DNA of 64,000 nucleotides from a bacterium M00.F.Ca.ET.205.01.1.1 (GCA_004791255.1 SRUQ01000003.1:706623-770622), one strand, 5' to 3'; shown: positions 34,801-43,885, counted from the stretch's first letter. Numbers and translations are program-made. The notes: generated by a model from the letters alone, not told the origin.

Positions 34801-35322
34801 GATGGTCCCATTGTTGTTGAAGGTGGTAACGCCGGAGAGGTTAAGGCCCACGCCGCCGGCGCCCCCGCTAGAGGAGCCGCCAGTGATCGAACCATCGCTG
34901 GTGATCGCGCTCGGAATGGTAGGGCTATTCTGACTAAAGCCTATGCCGGCGTTGCCCGCACTGGCCGCTCCCTGGAACGTCCCTGACAAGGTCAACAGGT
35001 TGCCGTTCGTGGTCGTAAGACCGAAATTGTTTCCGATGATGCCGGTGATGGTGAAGCCTTGTGAGTCGAGCGCGATGGGCTTGGTGGGATTCGGCATACT
35101 TCCCGCGACGAAGCTCTGGGTCGCCACGATCGTCGAACTGGGATCGCCATCGCCATTCGCCGTGTTGACGGCGGCATTCAGCTCGGTCGCGTTGCTGACG
35201 AAATAGGTCGCGGCCGAGGCCGCGCTGGGAAGCAGGCATGCCAGCGTGAGGATACTCACCCCCGCCAGAAGGTTCCCGCCGCGAATGCGCCCAAACGCAA
35301 CCGTGCCGCTGCTTGCTCTCAT
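31837..35322 (-). CDS. Autotransporter (type Va) with beta-strand repeat passenger
   Basis: 1161 aa from ATG 35322. The signal peptide (LLAGVSILTLACLLPSAASA) is followed by a Gly/Thr/Asn-rich right-handed beta-helix passenger to about residue 870. This includes three near-identical 68-residue modules of the autotransporter-associated repeat type (TISAGTLQLGNGGTSGSIAG, VISGSGAVSQIGTGTT) and further diverged ones. A C-terminal beta-barrel of about 270 residues ends FKMKW, the final aromatic residue expected for Bam-dependent outer-membrane insertion. The passenger has no obvious protease or lipase motif, so adhesion or surface display is more likely. No dedicated regulator; the upstream region is AT-rich. 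Confidence 0.92.
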   Translation of the reverse strand: MRASSGTVAFGRIRGGNLLAGVSILTLACLLPSAASAATYFVSNATELNAAVNTANGDGDPSSTIVATQSFVAGSMPNPTKPIALDSQGFTITGIIGNNFGLTTTNGNLLTLSGTFQGAASAGNAGIGFSQNSPTIPSAITSDGSITGGSSSGGAGGVGLNLSGVTTFNNNGTITGGSSAAAANGGGTGAQVRRGSSIINFGTIEGGSNTGGFGGGTGIDLGGLGTNSTVTNHGTIRGGSGSGNGSGALSSGIGILVRNGSGQIVNTGTIEGANLAAAILSNSAIATVDIVNSGTIRAGAGAADAIGWTSGTVPTTGSIHLELQTGSQIFGNVLANATATTDLLRLSGTGFAILDGSIGDSGQYRNFDILEKTGAGTWALTADNTATQAWTISQGTLQIGNGGTTGSILGNVTNNATLAFDRSDTYTYAGVISGSGAVSQIGTGTTITTGANTYSGVTTISAGTLQLGNGGTSGSIAGNVTDNGTLAFNRSDAVTFAGVISGSGAVSQIGTGTTILTADNTYTGVTTISAGTLQLGNGGTSGSIAGNVINNGTLIFDRSNGMTLAGAISGGGAVVQQGTGSTTLAGTNSYSGGTTISAGTLIGQATSFGTGGILDNAALVFDQPSNAAFAAIIDGTGTLTKRGAGNLNLTGINTLSGATTIEAGKLSVNGSLANSAVTILSGGALGGNGTVGNTTLQAGGVIAPGNSIGLLTVQGNFVGAGGTVEIEAILDGDASSTDKLVITGDTSGTANVKVIGLGGGGAQTVDGIKIIDVGGTSAGAFNLLGDYVFQGDQAVVAGAYAYRMYQNGISTPADGDWYLRSALINPVDPGGPTSPLYSPTVPVYEAYAGVLQSFIQPGTLRQRVGNRSWTGTQSQSDDRVEGGSPIWARIEAAHSTFEPGTTTTGTDYDANQWKLQAGLDGQLTQTQAGVLIGGVTVHYGTVKSDVSSMFGLGSIDTTGYGLGGTLTWYGKSGFYVDTQAELTWFDSDLGSSTLGSTLAKGNNGFGYGLGIEAGQKIAVQGNWSLTPQAQLSYASVDFDSFTDPYGAVVANDSSDSLTGRLGLSADYESEWKDKGGQSARSHAYGIANLYYDFLDGSAVDVSGTRLVSKTQPLWGGLGLGGSLSWADDRYSVHGELLARTSLEDFGDSRTIGGSVGFKMKW
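33557..34168 (-). repeat. Three tandem 204-bp repeats within the autotransporter gene
   Basis: Units at about 33557-33760, 33761-33964 and 33965-34168 each encode 68 residues built on T(I/S)SAGTLQLGNGGTSGSIAG plus a VISGSGAVSQIGTGTT ending. Units two and one are most alike; the third (N-terminal-most) is more diverged. They encode repeated beta-helix rungs and are likely sites of recombinational length change. Confidence 0.85.
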
Positions 35323-35660
35323 TAACTCATGCCCCTGCTGAATGCGCCGCCAGCCATGCCAATGCGGTGGCTCGCGCCGAACCAAACCGTCAATAGGTTA
35401 ACTCCAGGTTTGATTCGTGTCTTGCAGTCGAAGTGTTCGTTACTGAATATTTTCTGCCGTTACTTCCATGCAACATTAGAATCGAGGCATATAAGCAGTA
35501 TAAATATAAGCTTTGAATGAAGTATAGCTGATGGCCGCCCTGCGGTCGTGGATCGATCCGGGAAGGCCGCTCTGGCCCGCACCATGGGCCGGGGCTGCCA
35601 TCTGGCCCGGCCGTTTGGACCTGATATATCCCGCTGGAATCCGTCACATGAGCGAGTTCC
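35323..35660. other. AT-rich divergent intergenic region, 338 bp
   Basis: The region between the autotransporter (minus) and DMT transporter (plus). The stretch 35400-35530 is markedly AT-rich for this window. On the minus strand TTGCAT and ATATTC are separated by 17 bp within about 35444-35472, a possible promoter for the autotransporter. I see no gene or RNA element here. Confidence 0.45.
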
Positions 35661-36575
35661 GTGAAGCCACCCAGCCTGACAAACGTCGATTCGCCGATGA
35701 TCCCGGTGCTGGTCTGCGCGCTTGCCATCTTCCTGTTGTCGGCGATGGACGCGGCGATGAAGAGCCTGGTCATCGCTGTCGGCGTCTACAACACCGTGCT
35801 GTGGCGCAGCATGCTGGCGACCGTGGTCGCGGGCGCGGGCTGGTCGGCCGGTCCGCGCTCGCTTCCCGCGCCGTCCGTGCTGAGGTTGCATGCGCTGCGC
35901 GCCGTGGTCGTCGCCATCGTCCTGCTGTGTTTTTTCTGGGGGCTTGCCAGGCTGCCGCTGGCTGAGGCAATCGGGCTGAGTTTCGTAGCGCCCTTGTTTG
36001 CGCTGCTGCTAGCCGCGCTGCTCTTGGGCGAAAAGATACAGCGCCAGGCGATCTGGGCGTCGCTGGCCGGTATTGCCGGTGTCGCCATCATCATGGCAGG
36101 ACAATTCGGGCAGTCGAGCTATACCAGGGATGCCCTCCTCGGTACCGTAGCGGTGCTGGTGGCGACGGTGTTCTACGCCTACAATCTGATCCTCTCGCGA
36201 CAGCAGGCGCAGGTGGCCAAGCCGGTCGAAATCATGCTGTTCCAGAACCTGTCCGTCGGGGTCATTCTTGGCGTCGCGGCGCCCTGGCTCGGGGTTGCCT
36301 TGCCCAGCAATCTCTGGCTGCCGCTGGCCGGCGTAACCGCGCTTTCGCTCGCCGGCCAATTTCTGATGAGCTGGGCCTACGCACGCGCCGAGGCGCAATA
36401 TCTGATCCCGACGGAATACTCGGCTTTCATCTGGGCGATCGCGCTCGGCTTCTTCTTCTTCGATGAGGCGGTGACCTGGACCACGCTGGCAGGCGCAGGC
36501 CTCATTGTTGCCAGCTGCCTGATCGCCACGCGCTCAAATCCCAGACTTGCCGAGCCGATCGAAGCCGCCGTTTGA
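35661..36575 (+). CDS. DMT superfamily transporter (EamA family)
   Basis: 304 aa from GTG 35661 (ATG 35697 is possible and equally close to the first helix). Ten hydrophobic segments form two EamA repeats, for example PLAEAIGLSFVAPLFALLLA in the first and AQYLIPTEYSAFIWAIALGF in the second. Inner-membrane drug/metabolite exporter; substrate unknown. No operon partner. Confidence 0.9.
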   Translation: MKPPSLTNVDSPMIPVLVCALAIFLLSAMDAAMKSLVIAVGVYNTVLWRSMLATVVAGAGWSAGPRSLPAPSVLRLHALRAVVVAIVLLCFFWGLARLPLAEAIGLSFVAPLFALLLAALLLGEKIQRQAIWASLAGIAGVAIIMAGQFGQSSYTRDALLGTVAVLVATVFYAYNLILSRQQAQVAKPVEIMLFQNLSVGVILGVAAPWLGVALPSNLWLPLAGVTALSLAGQFLMSWAYARAEAQYLIPTEYSAFIWAIALGFFFFDEAVTWTTLAGAGLIVASCLIATRSNPRLAEPIEAAV

Positions 36576-36930
36576 GGGCGTGTTCCCTGACGTCAGCGCG
36601 CCACATCATTCCCATTGCGGCAATGCACTGCCTTGCCAGGAAGCAGAGAGCGCTCCGGGTGACCTGAAACAGGCATGGCCGCAAGTAGATCGGCATGTGT
36701 TTGTGACATTTTTATTAAATATCTCGCCCGCCTGATTACGATCTATGGACCATATGTCGGTCTGCTGTGCTGTTCGTTCAGAAAATGTCGCCGAATGTCG
36801 ATGCAATAGCGGATTATGTGGCAAGTTCCTGGAACGATATCATGCAAGGCAACGTTGGTCCGGATGCTGCCGCCTGGAACCCGTATCGAACGATCCAAGC
36901 GGGCCAGGCATCACGAGGAGGATTTATCCG
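36576..36930. other. Upstream region of the RTX glycanase gene, 355 bp
   Basis: Contains an AT-rich stretch near 36705-36750 (TTTTTATTAAATATC) that may carry the promoter of the secretion locus, and the ribosome site GAGGAGGATT at 36916-36925. The in-frame open stretch from 36745 is Cys/Arg-rich and not conserved-looking, so I treat it as leader. No palindromic repeat or RNA gene seen. Confidence 0.45.
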
Positions 36931-38415
36931 ATGAGCTTCTTCGTCAATGCCGTAGGTGTTCCTCTTCCCTATAGCGGCGCTTCCAACCATTGGTTCTCGG
37001 CGGCAGGGGCCGGGCCGGACATGTATGGCAGCTCCGGAAACGACTCCTTCTACGGAGCATCCGGCGTCAACGTCACCATGCACGGCGGCACTGGTGATGA
37101 CATCTATTACCTCTATGCGGCGGGCAACAAAGTGGCCGAGGCGGCTGGTGCAGGCGTCGACACGATCAGCACATGGATGAGCTACAAGCTCCCCGACAAT
37201 GTCGAGAACCTCGTTGTCACTAACGCCAGTAACTATGCTTTCGGAAATCAGTTGGACAACATCATCACCGCCAAGGCCGGACACCAGACGCTGGACGGCG
37301 GCGCGGGAAACGATGTGCTGATCGATGCCGGCGGCGGTTACGACACGTTCATCGTCTCGAAAGGCAATGGAAGCGACCTCATAGCGAATTTTGCCGCCAC
37401 CGACACCGTCCGCCTGAATGGCTATGGGTTCACGTCGTTCGACGCCATCCACTCGAACATGATCCAGGCGGGATCGAACGTGCTGTTGAACCTCGGATCC
37501 GGCGAGATCCTCGAGTTCAAGGACACGACCATCGACAAGCTGCAACCCAGCCAGTTCGAATTGCCGATCGACATGTCCGCAATGAAGCTGTCCTTCAGCG
37601 ACGATTTCAACACGCTCAATCTTCACAATGACCAGGGCGGCACATGGGATACCAACTTCTGGTGGGGCGCGCCCAACGGCAGCACCTTGACCAGCAATAG
37701 CGAACTCCAGTGGTATATCGACGCCAATTACGCACCGACGAGTTCCGTCCACCCGTTCAGCGTGAACAACGGCGTGCTGACCATCACCGCGGCGCAGGCG
37801 TCGGCGGACATCAAGCCGCTGATCAACAATTACGAATACACGTCAGGCATACTGACGACGCACTCTTCCTTCTCGCAGACCTATGGCTATTTCGAGATGC
37901 GCGCCGACCTGCCCGAAAACGCCGGCGCCTGGCCGGCCTTCTGGCTGCTGCCGGAAGACGGCTCGTGGCCGCCGGAACTGGATGTGGTGGAAACGCGCGG
38001 GCAGGCCCCGAACTCGTTGATCACGACAGCGCACAGCAATGAAACGGGAACGCACACCAAGGTCTCGTCGACGGTGAGTGTCTCCGATACCGCAGGTTTT
38101 CACACCTATGGCGTGCTCTGGACACCGGACAAGCTCGTCTGGACCTATGACGGTGTGCAGGTCGCGGAAGCGGCGACGCCGTCCGACATGAACAAGCCCA
38201 TGTACATGCTCGCGGATCTCGCGGTCGGCGGCTTGGCCGGCGCCCCTCCGGATCATCTGTCCACGCCGGCCGTGATGAAGATCGACTACATCCGCGCCTA
38301 TACGCTGGACAATGTGCCGGCGAACGCCCTGAGCATCACCAGCAGCAGCATCGGCACGCACAGTGTCACCGGCAGCACGCTGCACGGCGGTTCCGAATTC
38401 GGCGGCCACGCGTAA
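36931..38415 (+). CDS. Secreted RTX-type glycoside hydrolase family 16 protein
   Basis: 494 aa from ATG 36931, with GAGGAGG upstream. Residues about 30-160 hold hemolysin-type calcium-binding nonapeptide repeats (YGSSGNDSFYG, MHGGTGDDIYYLY, LDGGAGNDVLIDAGG), here N-terminal to the catalytic domain. The GH16 domain spans about 215-460, with the catalytic signature ELDVVE at 349-354 (E349 nucleophile, E354 acid/base). GH16 enzymes cut beta-glucans; RTX-GH16 proteins such as ExsH of Sinorhizobium cleave succinoglycan and leave by the PrsD-PrsE type I system. The next two genes encode just such an exporter. There is no Sec signal, consistent with type I export. Confidence 0.92.
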   Translation: MSFFVNAVGVPLPYSGASNHWFSAAGAGPDMYGSSGNDSFYGASGVNVTMHGGTGDDIYYLYAAGNKVAEAAGAGVDTISTWMSYKLPDNVENLVVTNASNYAFGNQLDNIITAKAGHQTLDGGAGNDVLIDAGGGYDTFIVSKGNGSDLIANFAATDTVRLNGYGFTSFDAIHSNMIQAGSNVLLNLGSGEILEFKDTTIDKLQPSQFELPIDMSAMKLSFSDDFNTLNLHNDQGGTWDTNFWWGAPNGSTLTSNSELQWYIDANYAPTSSVHPFSVNNGVLTITAAQASADIKPLINNYEYTSGILTTHSSFSQTYGYFEMRADLPENAGAWPAFWLLPEDGSWPPELDVVETRGQAPNSLITTAHSNETGTHTKVSSTVSVSDTAGFHTYGVLWTPDKLVWTYDGVQVAEAATPSDMNKPMYMLADLAVGGLAGAPPDHLSTPAVMKIDYIRAYTLDNVPANALSITSSSIGTHSVTGSTLHGGSEFGGHA

Positions 38416-38450
38416 GGTCTCGGGATCATGCAGTGCCGGGGAATGCGCAA

Positions 38451-40193
38451 ATGACTGGACCATCCGGCCTGCGTCCGGTTCTTATGCGCGCCATCGCAGA
38501 TGTCGGCCTCTTCTCGCTATTGATCAACATCCTCCTTCTGGTGATTCCACTCTACCTGCTGCAGGTCTATGACCGCGTGCTGCCCTCTTCCAGCGTCGAG
38601 ACGCTTGTCTATCTTTCGGGTATCGCGGTTCTCGCGCTCGCCTTCCTAGGGCTTCTGGACGCGATCCGCGCCGTTTACACGCTACGCGTCGCGGCGACCG
38701 TCGACCGGAAGCTGGGTGCCGGCACGTTCGCCGTTTCGCTTGGCGCAAAATATGCCGGCGGCCTGTCGCCGCTGCGCGACCTCGCCTCGGTCTGCGCCTT
38801 CATCAGGTCGCGCGGCGTGGCGGTGTTGTTCGACCTGCCCTTCGCGCCTGTCTTCCTTGCTTTGCTCTATCTCATCCATCCGGTGCTTTTCTTGGTGACG
38901 GTCGCCGGCGCGGTGCTTCTGCTTTTCCTGGTCGTGGCCAACCAGCTTGCCATCGGCGGGAACGACGCCTTGTCCACGGAGCGTTCGGCTTTGGCCAGCC
39001 AGGCGGAACAGGCCTTTGCCCGCAATGCCGAGACGCTGCGCGCCATGGGCATGGTGGAGAACGCCGCGCGGGTCTGGGGACGGCACGTAGCGGCGGCGCT
39101 CACCTTCCATGACCGTTCCTCGAGTGCCAATGCGATCTTCAGCGGCGTCTCGCGGGCGCTGCGCATGATGCTGCAACTGGCGATCCTCGGCGCCGGCGCA
39201 TGGCTGGTGCTTCAGGGGCAGATGACGGCCGGCATGATCTTCGCGTCGTCGCTGGTATCGTCGCGCGCGCTGCAGCCGCTCGACCAACTGATCGGCGCCT
39301 GGCGGCAGGTCGCCGACGCCCGGCGAGCCTGGACGCGGCTGGAAAAGGCGCTTGCGGCACGTCCGGCCGAGCCGCGCAAACTGATCCTGCCCGATCCCGC
39401 AGGCGCGATTTCCGTGCAGGACGTCTTCTTTATGGCGCCGAATGCCCGACCCGGCACCGAGCCCATCCTCAAACGGCTGAATTTTGCGATCGGCGCAGGC
39501 GAAGCGTTGGCCATCGTCGGCCCGAGCGGCGCCGGCAAATCGACGCTGGCGCGATTGCTTGTGGGTGCCGCCCAACCGACTGGTGGCTCAATCAGGATCG
39601 ACGGCGCCGACCTCAGGACCTGGGACGAAAGCCAGCTCGGAAAGCATATCGGCTACCTGGCGCAGGAGGTGGAGCTCTTTCCAGGATCGATCGCGCAGAA
39701 TGTCGCCCGCTTCGACCCGGAGGCGGACGACGCCGCGATCGTCGAGGCGGCAGGGCGCGCCCAGGTGCACGAGCTGATCCTGGGGCAGCGCGACGGCTAT
39801 CAGACCATGATCGGCCCGTCGGACAGGGCATTGTCGGGCGGCGAGCGCCAGCGAATCGGGCTGGCGCGCGCCTTCTACGGCAATCCGCGGCTCCTGGTCT
39901 TCGACGAGCCCAGTTCGCATCTCGACGGTACCGGCGAGGCAGCGCTCGAGGCGGTGGTTTCGGCCGCGCGGGGGGCGGGCGTCACGGTTATCGTGATCAC
40001 CCATCGTCCTTCGATCGCCGCCGCTTGCGACCACGTGATGCTTTTGCGCGGCGGCATGATCGAAGCCTTCGGCCCAAGCGGCGAGGTGCTGCGGCGATCG
40101 GTCATCGGCAAGGGCCCCCAGCAGGGCATGGTGGTAACCGGGTCGTTCACCCCGACGATCCGCGCGCATGGCAGTTTCGGATCGCAGCGATGA
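38451..40193 (+). CDS. Type I secretion system permease/ATPase (PrsD/AprD-like)
   Basis: 580 aa from ATG 38451 with GGGGAA at 7-nt spacing. About six transmembrane helices in the first 310 residues (LLINILLLVIPLYLLQVYDRVLP is the family hallmark), then an ABC domain with Walker A GPSGAGKST (about 357-365), signature LSGGERQ (461-467) and Walker B LLVFDEP (481-487). It energises export of the adjacent RTX-GH16 protein through a trans-envelope channel. Only 35 bp separate it from the substrate gene. The outer-membrane TolC partner is not encoded in the window. Confidence 0.94.
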   Translation: MTGPSGLRPVLMRAIADVGLFSLLINILLLVIPLYLLQVYDRVLPSSSVETLVYLSGIAVLALAFLGLLDAIRAVYTLRVAATVDRKLGAGTFAVSLGAKYAGGLSPLRDLASVCAFIRSRGVAVLFDLPFAPVFLALLYLIHPVLFLVTVAGAVLLLFLVVANQLAIGGNDALSTERSALASQAEQAFARNAETLRAMGMVENAARVWGRHVAAALTFHDRSSSANAIFSGVSRALRMMLQLAILGAGAWLVLQGQMTAGMIFASSLVSSRALQPLDQLIGAWRQVADARRAWTRLEKALAARPAEPRKLILPDPAGAISVQDVFFMAPNARPGTEPILKRLNFAIGAGEALAIVGPSGAGKSTLARLLVGAAQPTGGSIRIDGADLRTWDESQLGKHIGYLAQEVELFPGSIAQNVARFDPEADDAAIVEAAGRAQVHELILGQRDGYQTMIGPSDRALSGGERQRIGLARAFYGNPRLLVFDEPSSHLDGTGEAALEAVVSAARGAGVTVIVITHRPSIAAACDHVMLLRGGMIEAFGPSGEVLRRSVIGKGPQQGMVVTGSFTPTIRAHGSFGSQR

Positions 40194-41509
40194 CGACACA
40201 GACCCTCGCCTGGGATAGCCAGCCCCGCACCAATATAAGACGTGTGGCCTTTACCGGTTATGCTGCCATAGCGCTGCTGGCGGGCGGCTTCGGCTACTGG
40301 GCCGTCAGCGCGCCCCTGTCGGGAGCGGTGATCACCCAAGGCACGATCTCGGCGACGGGCGGAAACATCCTGATCCAGCATCCCGAGGGCGGTATCGTCC
40401 AGGCGTTGCTGGTTCATGAAGGCGATCGAGTGCAACCGGGCCAGGACCTGGTGGTGCTGGAGCCAACAGCCGCGCAGGCCGAACTCAACCGGCTGACGAG
40501 ACAGTCAATCGCGCTCAGGGCAAGCGCGGCGCGGCTGGAGGCGGAGCGCGACGGATTGGACAGGCTGGCGCCAATCACCGAGGCGGCGCCAGCCCCTTTC
40601 CAGCACGATTTCGAGACCCTGGTCCGAGAACAGCAGAAGGAATTCGGGGCCAGGCTTGCCCGGTTCCGGTCGGAGCAATCGATCCTGGCACAACGGGTCG
40701 CCATGCATCGGCAGTCGGTGGTGGCATTGCAGGCCCAGAAACGGGCCATTCAGCAACAAGCCGAGGTCGTCAACAAGGAGCTCGGCATCAAGACCAGCTT
40801 GCTGGACAAGGGCCTCACCAATCGTACCGAATACTCCCAGCTGTTGCGCAGCGAAGCCGATCTCGTCGGGCAGGCCGGGGTGCTGGAGGCCAATCTTGCC
40901 GCGGCCAACACCCAGATCGTCGAAGCCCAGGAGCAGACCGAGCGGCTGACCACGCAACGCGTGGAGGAGGCGCTGACGAAACTGGACGACGTTCGCTCCA
41001 ACCTGGCCGACATCGAGGAACAGACCAGAGCGGCAGAGGCGGTGCTGCGACGAACGACGATCAAGGCGCCGGCAGCGGGCATTGTGGTGTCGTCGACCTA
41101 CAATTCCAAGGGCGGCGTGATTGCTCCGGGCGAAAAGATCATGGAGATCCTGCCCACTGCATCAGGGCTGGTCGTCGATGCGAAGCTGCGGCCGAAGGAC
41201 ATCGACCAGGTCCGTGTCGGCCAGCCGGCGAAACTGCGATTGTCCGCCTTGAACTCGCGGCTCACTCCCGAGGTTTCAGCCACCGTGACACAGATTTCGG
41301 CGGACCGGCTCATCGACCAGGTCACGCGTGAACCCTATTTCCGCGCAAAGCTGACGATTGCCGCCGACCTGCCGCCCGGTGTAAGGCGCGAGCAGCTTTA
41401 TCCCGGGACGCCGGTCGAGGCGTTCATCAGCACCGGCGATCGGACTTTCTTCGAATATCTCGCGCGGCCGATGCTTGATTCATTCGCGCGCGCTTTCGCG
41501 GAGCAGTAG
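40190..41509 (+). CDS. HlyD family type I secretion periplasmic adaptor (PrsE-like)
   Basis: 439 aa from ATG 40190, overlapping the ABC exporter stop by 4 bp (ATGA). A short cytoplasmic tail, one membrane helix at about residues 21-43, a lipoyl-like half-motif (GGIVQALLVHEGDRVQPGQDL), a long coiled-coil hairpin (about 95-285), the second lipoyl half (IKAPAAGIVVSS) and a C-terminal beta-barrel domain. It bridges the inner-membrane ABC exporter to TolC. With the two upstream genes it completes a compact substrate-exporter-adaptor unit. Confidence 0.94.
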   Translation: MTTQTLAWDSQPRTNIRRVAFTGYAAIALLAGGFGYWAVSAPLSGAVITQGTISATGGNILIQHPEGGIVQALLVHEGDRVQPGQDLVVLEPTAAQAELNRLTRQSIALRASAARLEAERDGLDRLAPITEAAPAPFQHDFETLVREQQKEFGARLARFRSEQSILAQRVAMHRQSVVALQAQKRAIQQQAEVVNKELGIKTSLLDKGLTNRTEYSQLLRSEADLVGQAGVLEANLAAANTQIVEAQEQTERLTTQRVEEALTKLDDVRSNLADIEEQTRAAEAVLRRTTIKAPAAGIVVSSTYNSKGGVIAPGEKIMEILPTASGLVVDAKLRPKDIDQVRVGQPAKLRLSALNSRLTPEVSATVTQISADRLIDQVTREPYFRAKLTIAADLPPGVRREQLYPGTPVEAFISTGDRTFFEYLARPMLDSFARAFAEQ

Positions 41510-41573
41510 ATCGCGGACCGCCAATCAATCGGCGCGACGCCAATGACCCCATCGGCCCTGGACATTTGAACCG

Positions 41574-42884
41574 TCAGCGCGCCATTTCGCGGTGGCCGCT
41601 CGGCAGGCGAGTGGCGATCAGCTTGTCGATGCGGCGGCCGTCGAGGTCGACCACCTCGAAGCGCCAGCCCTGCGCGTCGACGCATTCGCCGGTCGCCGGC
41701 AGATGGTGCATGTGCGACAGCACATAGCCGGCGACGGTCTCGTAGTCGCGGTTCTCCGGCAGGTCGATGCCGAGGATATCGGCCATCTCGTCTGCCTGCA
41801 TGTAGCCGGCGAGCAGCCATGAGCCGTCCTCGCGCTGCACGGCGTTTTCGTCCTCGCCGGCATCGAGATCGGAGCGGAACACGCCTGTGATGGCTTCGAG
41901 GATGTCGGCGGGCGTGACGATGCCTTCGAAATGGCCGTATTCGTCATGGACGAGCGCCATCGGCACGTCGCTCTCCTTCAGCTTCTGCAGCACATCGAGC
42001 GCGTCGGCCTGGTCGTGCACGATGGGCGCGGCGCGCACGTGGCGGCGCGGGTCGAGCGCGCGGCCGCCAAGCAGCGCCGCCAGCACGTCGCGCGTCTGGA
42101 TGACGCCGATCATGGCGTCGACGCCGCCGTCGCCGGCGGGCAGGCGCGAATGCTGCGTGTCCATCAAAAGCTTGCGGATGGTGGCGTCGTCGGATTGCAG
42201 GTTGATCCAGTCGACCTCGGTGCGTGGCGACATGACGCCGCGCACCGCGCGGTCGCCAAGCCGCATGACGCCGGCGATCATGCGCCGCTCGTCGGATTCG
42301 ATGGTGCCGTGGTGCTCGGCCTCGGCGACCAGCATCTTGATCTCCTCGTCGGTGACCTTCTCCTCGCTCTCGCCGCGCTGGCCAAGCAGCCAAAGCACGG
42401 CGCGGCCCGAAATATCGAGCAGGAAAACCAGTGGCGCCGAAATGGTGGCGAGGATGGTCATGGCCGGCGCCGCCCTCACGGCGACGCGCTCGGGATCGCG
42501 CAGCGCGATCTGCTTGGGCACGAGTTCGCCGACGATCAGCGAGAAATAGGTGATGACGGCAACCACGATGCCGACGCCAAGCGGATCGGCGATGGTTTCA
42601 CGCATGCCGTTCGCGGCCAGGAATTGCGCCAGCCGCTCACCCAGCGTGGCGCCGGAAAAGGCGCCCGACAGGACGCCGACCAGCGTGATGCCGATCTGCA
42701 CCGAGGACAGGAACTTGCCGGGGTTGGAACCAAGCGCCAAGGCGCGGCCGGCGCCCTTGACGTTGCGGTCGATCATCGCCTTGAGCCGGGCCGGCCGTGA
42801 CGAAACGATGGCAAGTTCGGACATTGCCAGAAGGCCGTTCACGCAGATGAGGACGGCCACGGTAGCGATTTCAACGTAAAGCAT
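41574..42884 (-). CDS. Hemolysin family protein: DUF21 (CNNM), CBS pair and CorC/HlyC domain
   Basis: 436 aa from ATG 42884. The N-terminal DUF21 membrane domain has three to four helices (residues about 1-160, with LLAMSELAIVSSR and FLSSVQIGITLVGVLSGAF). Two CBS domains follow at about 205-330 (MSPRTEVDWI, VPMALVHDEYGHFEGIVT), and a CorC_HlyC domain sits at the C-terminus. The CNNM/CorC family is associated with magnesium and cobalt efflux or membrane integrity; true hemolysin activity is not implied. It stands alone. Confidence 0.9.
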   Translation of the reverse strand: MLYVEIATVAVLICVNGLLAMSELAIVSSRPARLKAMIDRNVKGAGRALALGSNPGKFLSSVQIGITLVGVLSGAFSGATLGERLAQFLAANGMRETIADPLGVGIVVAVITYFSLIVGELVPKQIALRDPERVAVRAAPAMTILATISAPLVFLLDISGRAVLWLLGQRGESEEKVTDEEIKMLVAEAEHHGTIESDERRMIAGVMRLGDRAVRGVMSPRTEVDWINLQSDDATIRKLLMDTQHSRLPAGDGGVDAMIGVIQTRDVLAALLGGRALDPRRHVRAAPIVHDQADALDVLQKLKESDVPMALVHDEYGHFEGIVTPADILEAITGVFRSDLDAGEDENAVQREDGSWLLAGYMQADEMADILGIDLPENRDYETVAGYVLSHMHHLPATGECVDAQGWRFEVVDLDGRRIDKLIATRLPSGHREMAR

Positions 42885-42960
42885 GTGCGGTCAATAGCAT
42901 TGCCGTGAGGCTTTCGAAAATAGTCGACCGCTATTTTAAGAACATGACAGAAGCGGCCGG

Positions 42961-43875
42961 TCATGCCGCATCCCAGGCCGGCGCGGAAAAATGCTCGACC
43001 AGCGCGTCGACGACAACGCGGACTTTTGGCGTCATGGCCCGCGTCACAGGCCAGATGGCATGGACGGCGATGTTCTCGATCAGGCGGTCGTAGAGCACCA
43101 TTTCGAGTTCGCCGCGCTTAAGGCTGTCCGCCGTCAACCAGGTGGGCAAAAAGGTGATGCCGCAGCCGGCAAGGGCGGCGTCGAGCATCGGCTCGCCATT
43201 GTCCAGGACCAGCTTGGCGCGCGGCGTGAACTTTCCGATATGGCCGTCGGCATGCCTGACGAGCCAGGGATGGGCGACGCCGTTGCGGGTGTAGCCGATC
43301 AGGTCGTGGCCGGCGAGTTCTTCGACCGTTCGCGGCCTGCCGCGCCTGTCGAGATAGGCGGGGGCGGCACAGATGGCCGAGCGCTGGGCATAGAGGCGCC
43401 GCGCCGCCAGCGACAGGCTGTCGTCGAGGTCGCCCATGCGGATCGCCAGGTCGATGCCTTCCTCGATCAGGTCGACGCGGCGATCGTTGAAGGAGATCTC
43501 CATCGCCAGATCGGGATAGCGCCTGGAAATATCGAACAGCACGGGGGCAACGCAGCGACGCCCGAAGGCCGTCGGCAGGTCGACGCGAAGCCGGCCCGAG
43601 GGCACCTGCCGGCGCGAGGCAAGCAGCGATTGCGCGGCCTCTATCTCGGAGACGGCCCTGACGCAGGCTTCATAGTAACTCAGGCCTTCGCTGGTCGGGC
43701 TCAGGCTGCGGGTGGTGCGGTTGAGCAGGCGGACGCCAAGCCGCTGCTCCAGCTGCGCGATCGACTTGCCGATGGCCGATTTGGTCACGCGCAGCCGTTC
43801 TCCGGCGGCGGTGAAGCTGCCGGCCTCGATCACGTGGACGAAGGCGACGACGCCTTGCATGTTGGCGGATTCCAT
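42961..43875 (-). CDS. LysR family transcriptional regulator
   Basis: 304 aa from ATG 43875 with AGGAA 8 nt upstream. N-terminal winged HTH (FVHVIEAGSFTAAGERLRVTKSAIGKSIAQLEQRLG, conserved LysR spacing) and a substrate-binding domain with DLPTAFGRRCVAPVL. The DxRVD and DLAIRMG features place it in the CrgA/DsdC-like subgroup that often controls an adjacent divergent oxidoreductase. Its partner here is the alcohol-dehydrogenase-like gene at 43990. Confidence 0.92.
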   Translation of the reverse strand: MESANMQGVVAFVHVIEAGSFTAAGERLRVTKSAIGKSIAQLEQRLGVRLLNRTTRSLSPTSEGLSYYEACVRAVSEIEAAQSLLASRRQVPSGRLRVDLPTAFGRRCVAPVLFDISRRYPDLAMEISFNDRRVDLIEEGIDLAIRMGDLDDSLSLAARRLYAQRSAICAAPAYLDRRGRPRTVEELAGHDLIGYTRNGVAHPWLVRHADGHIGKFTPRAKLVLDNGEPMLDAALAGCGITFLPTWLTADSLKRGELEMVLYDRLIENIAVHAIWPVTRAMTPKVRVVVDALVEHFSAPAWDAA

Positions 43876-43885
43876 CGGAACATTC

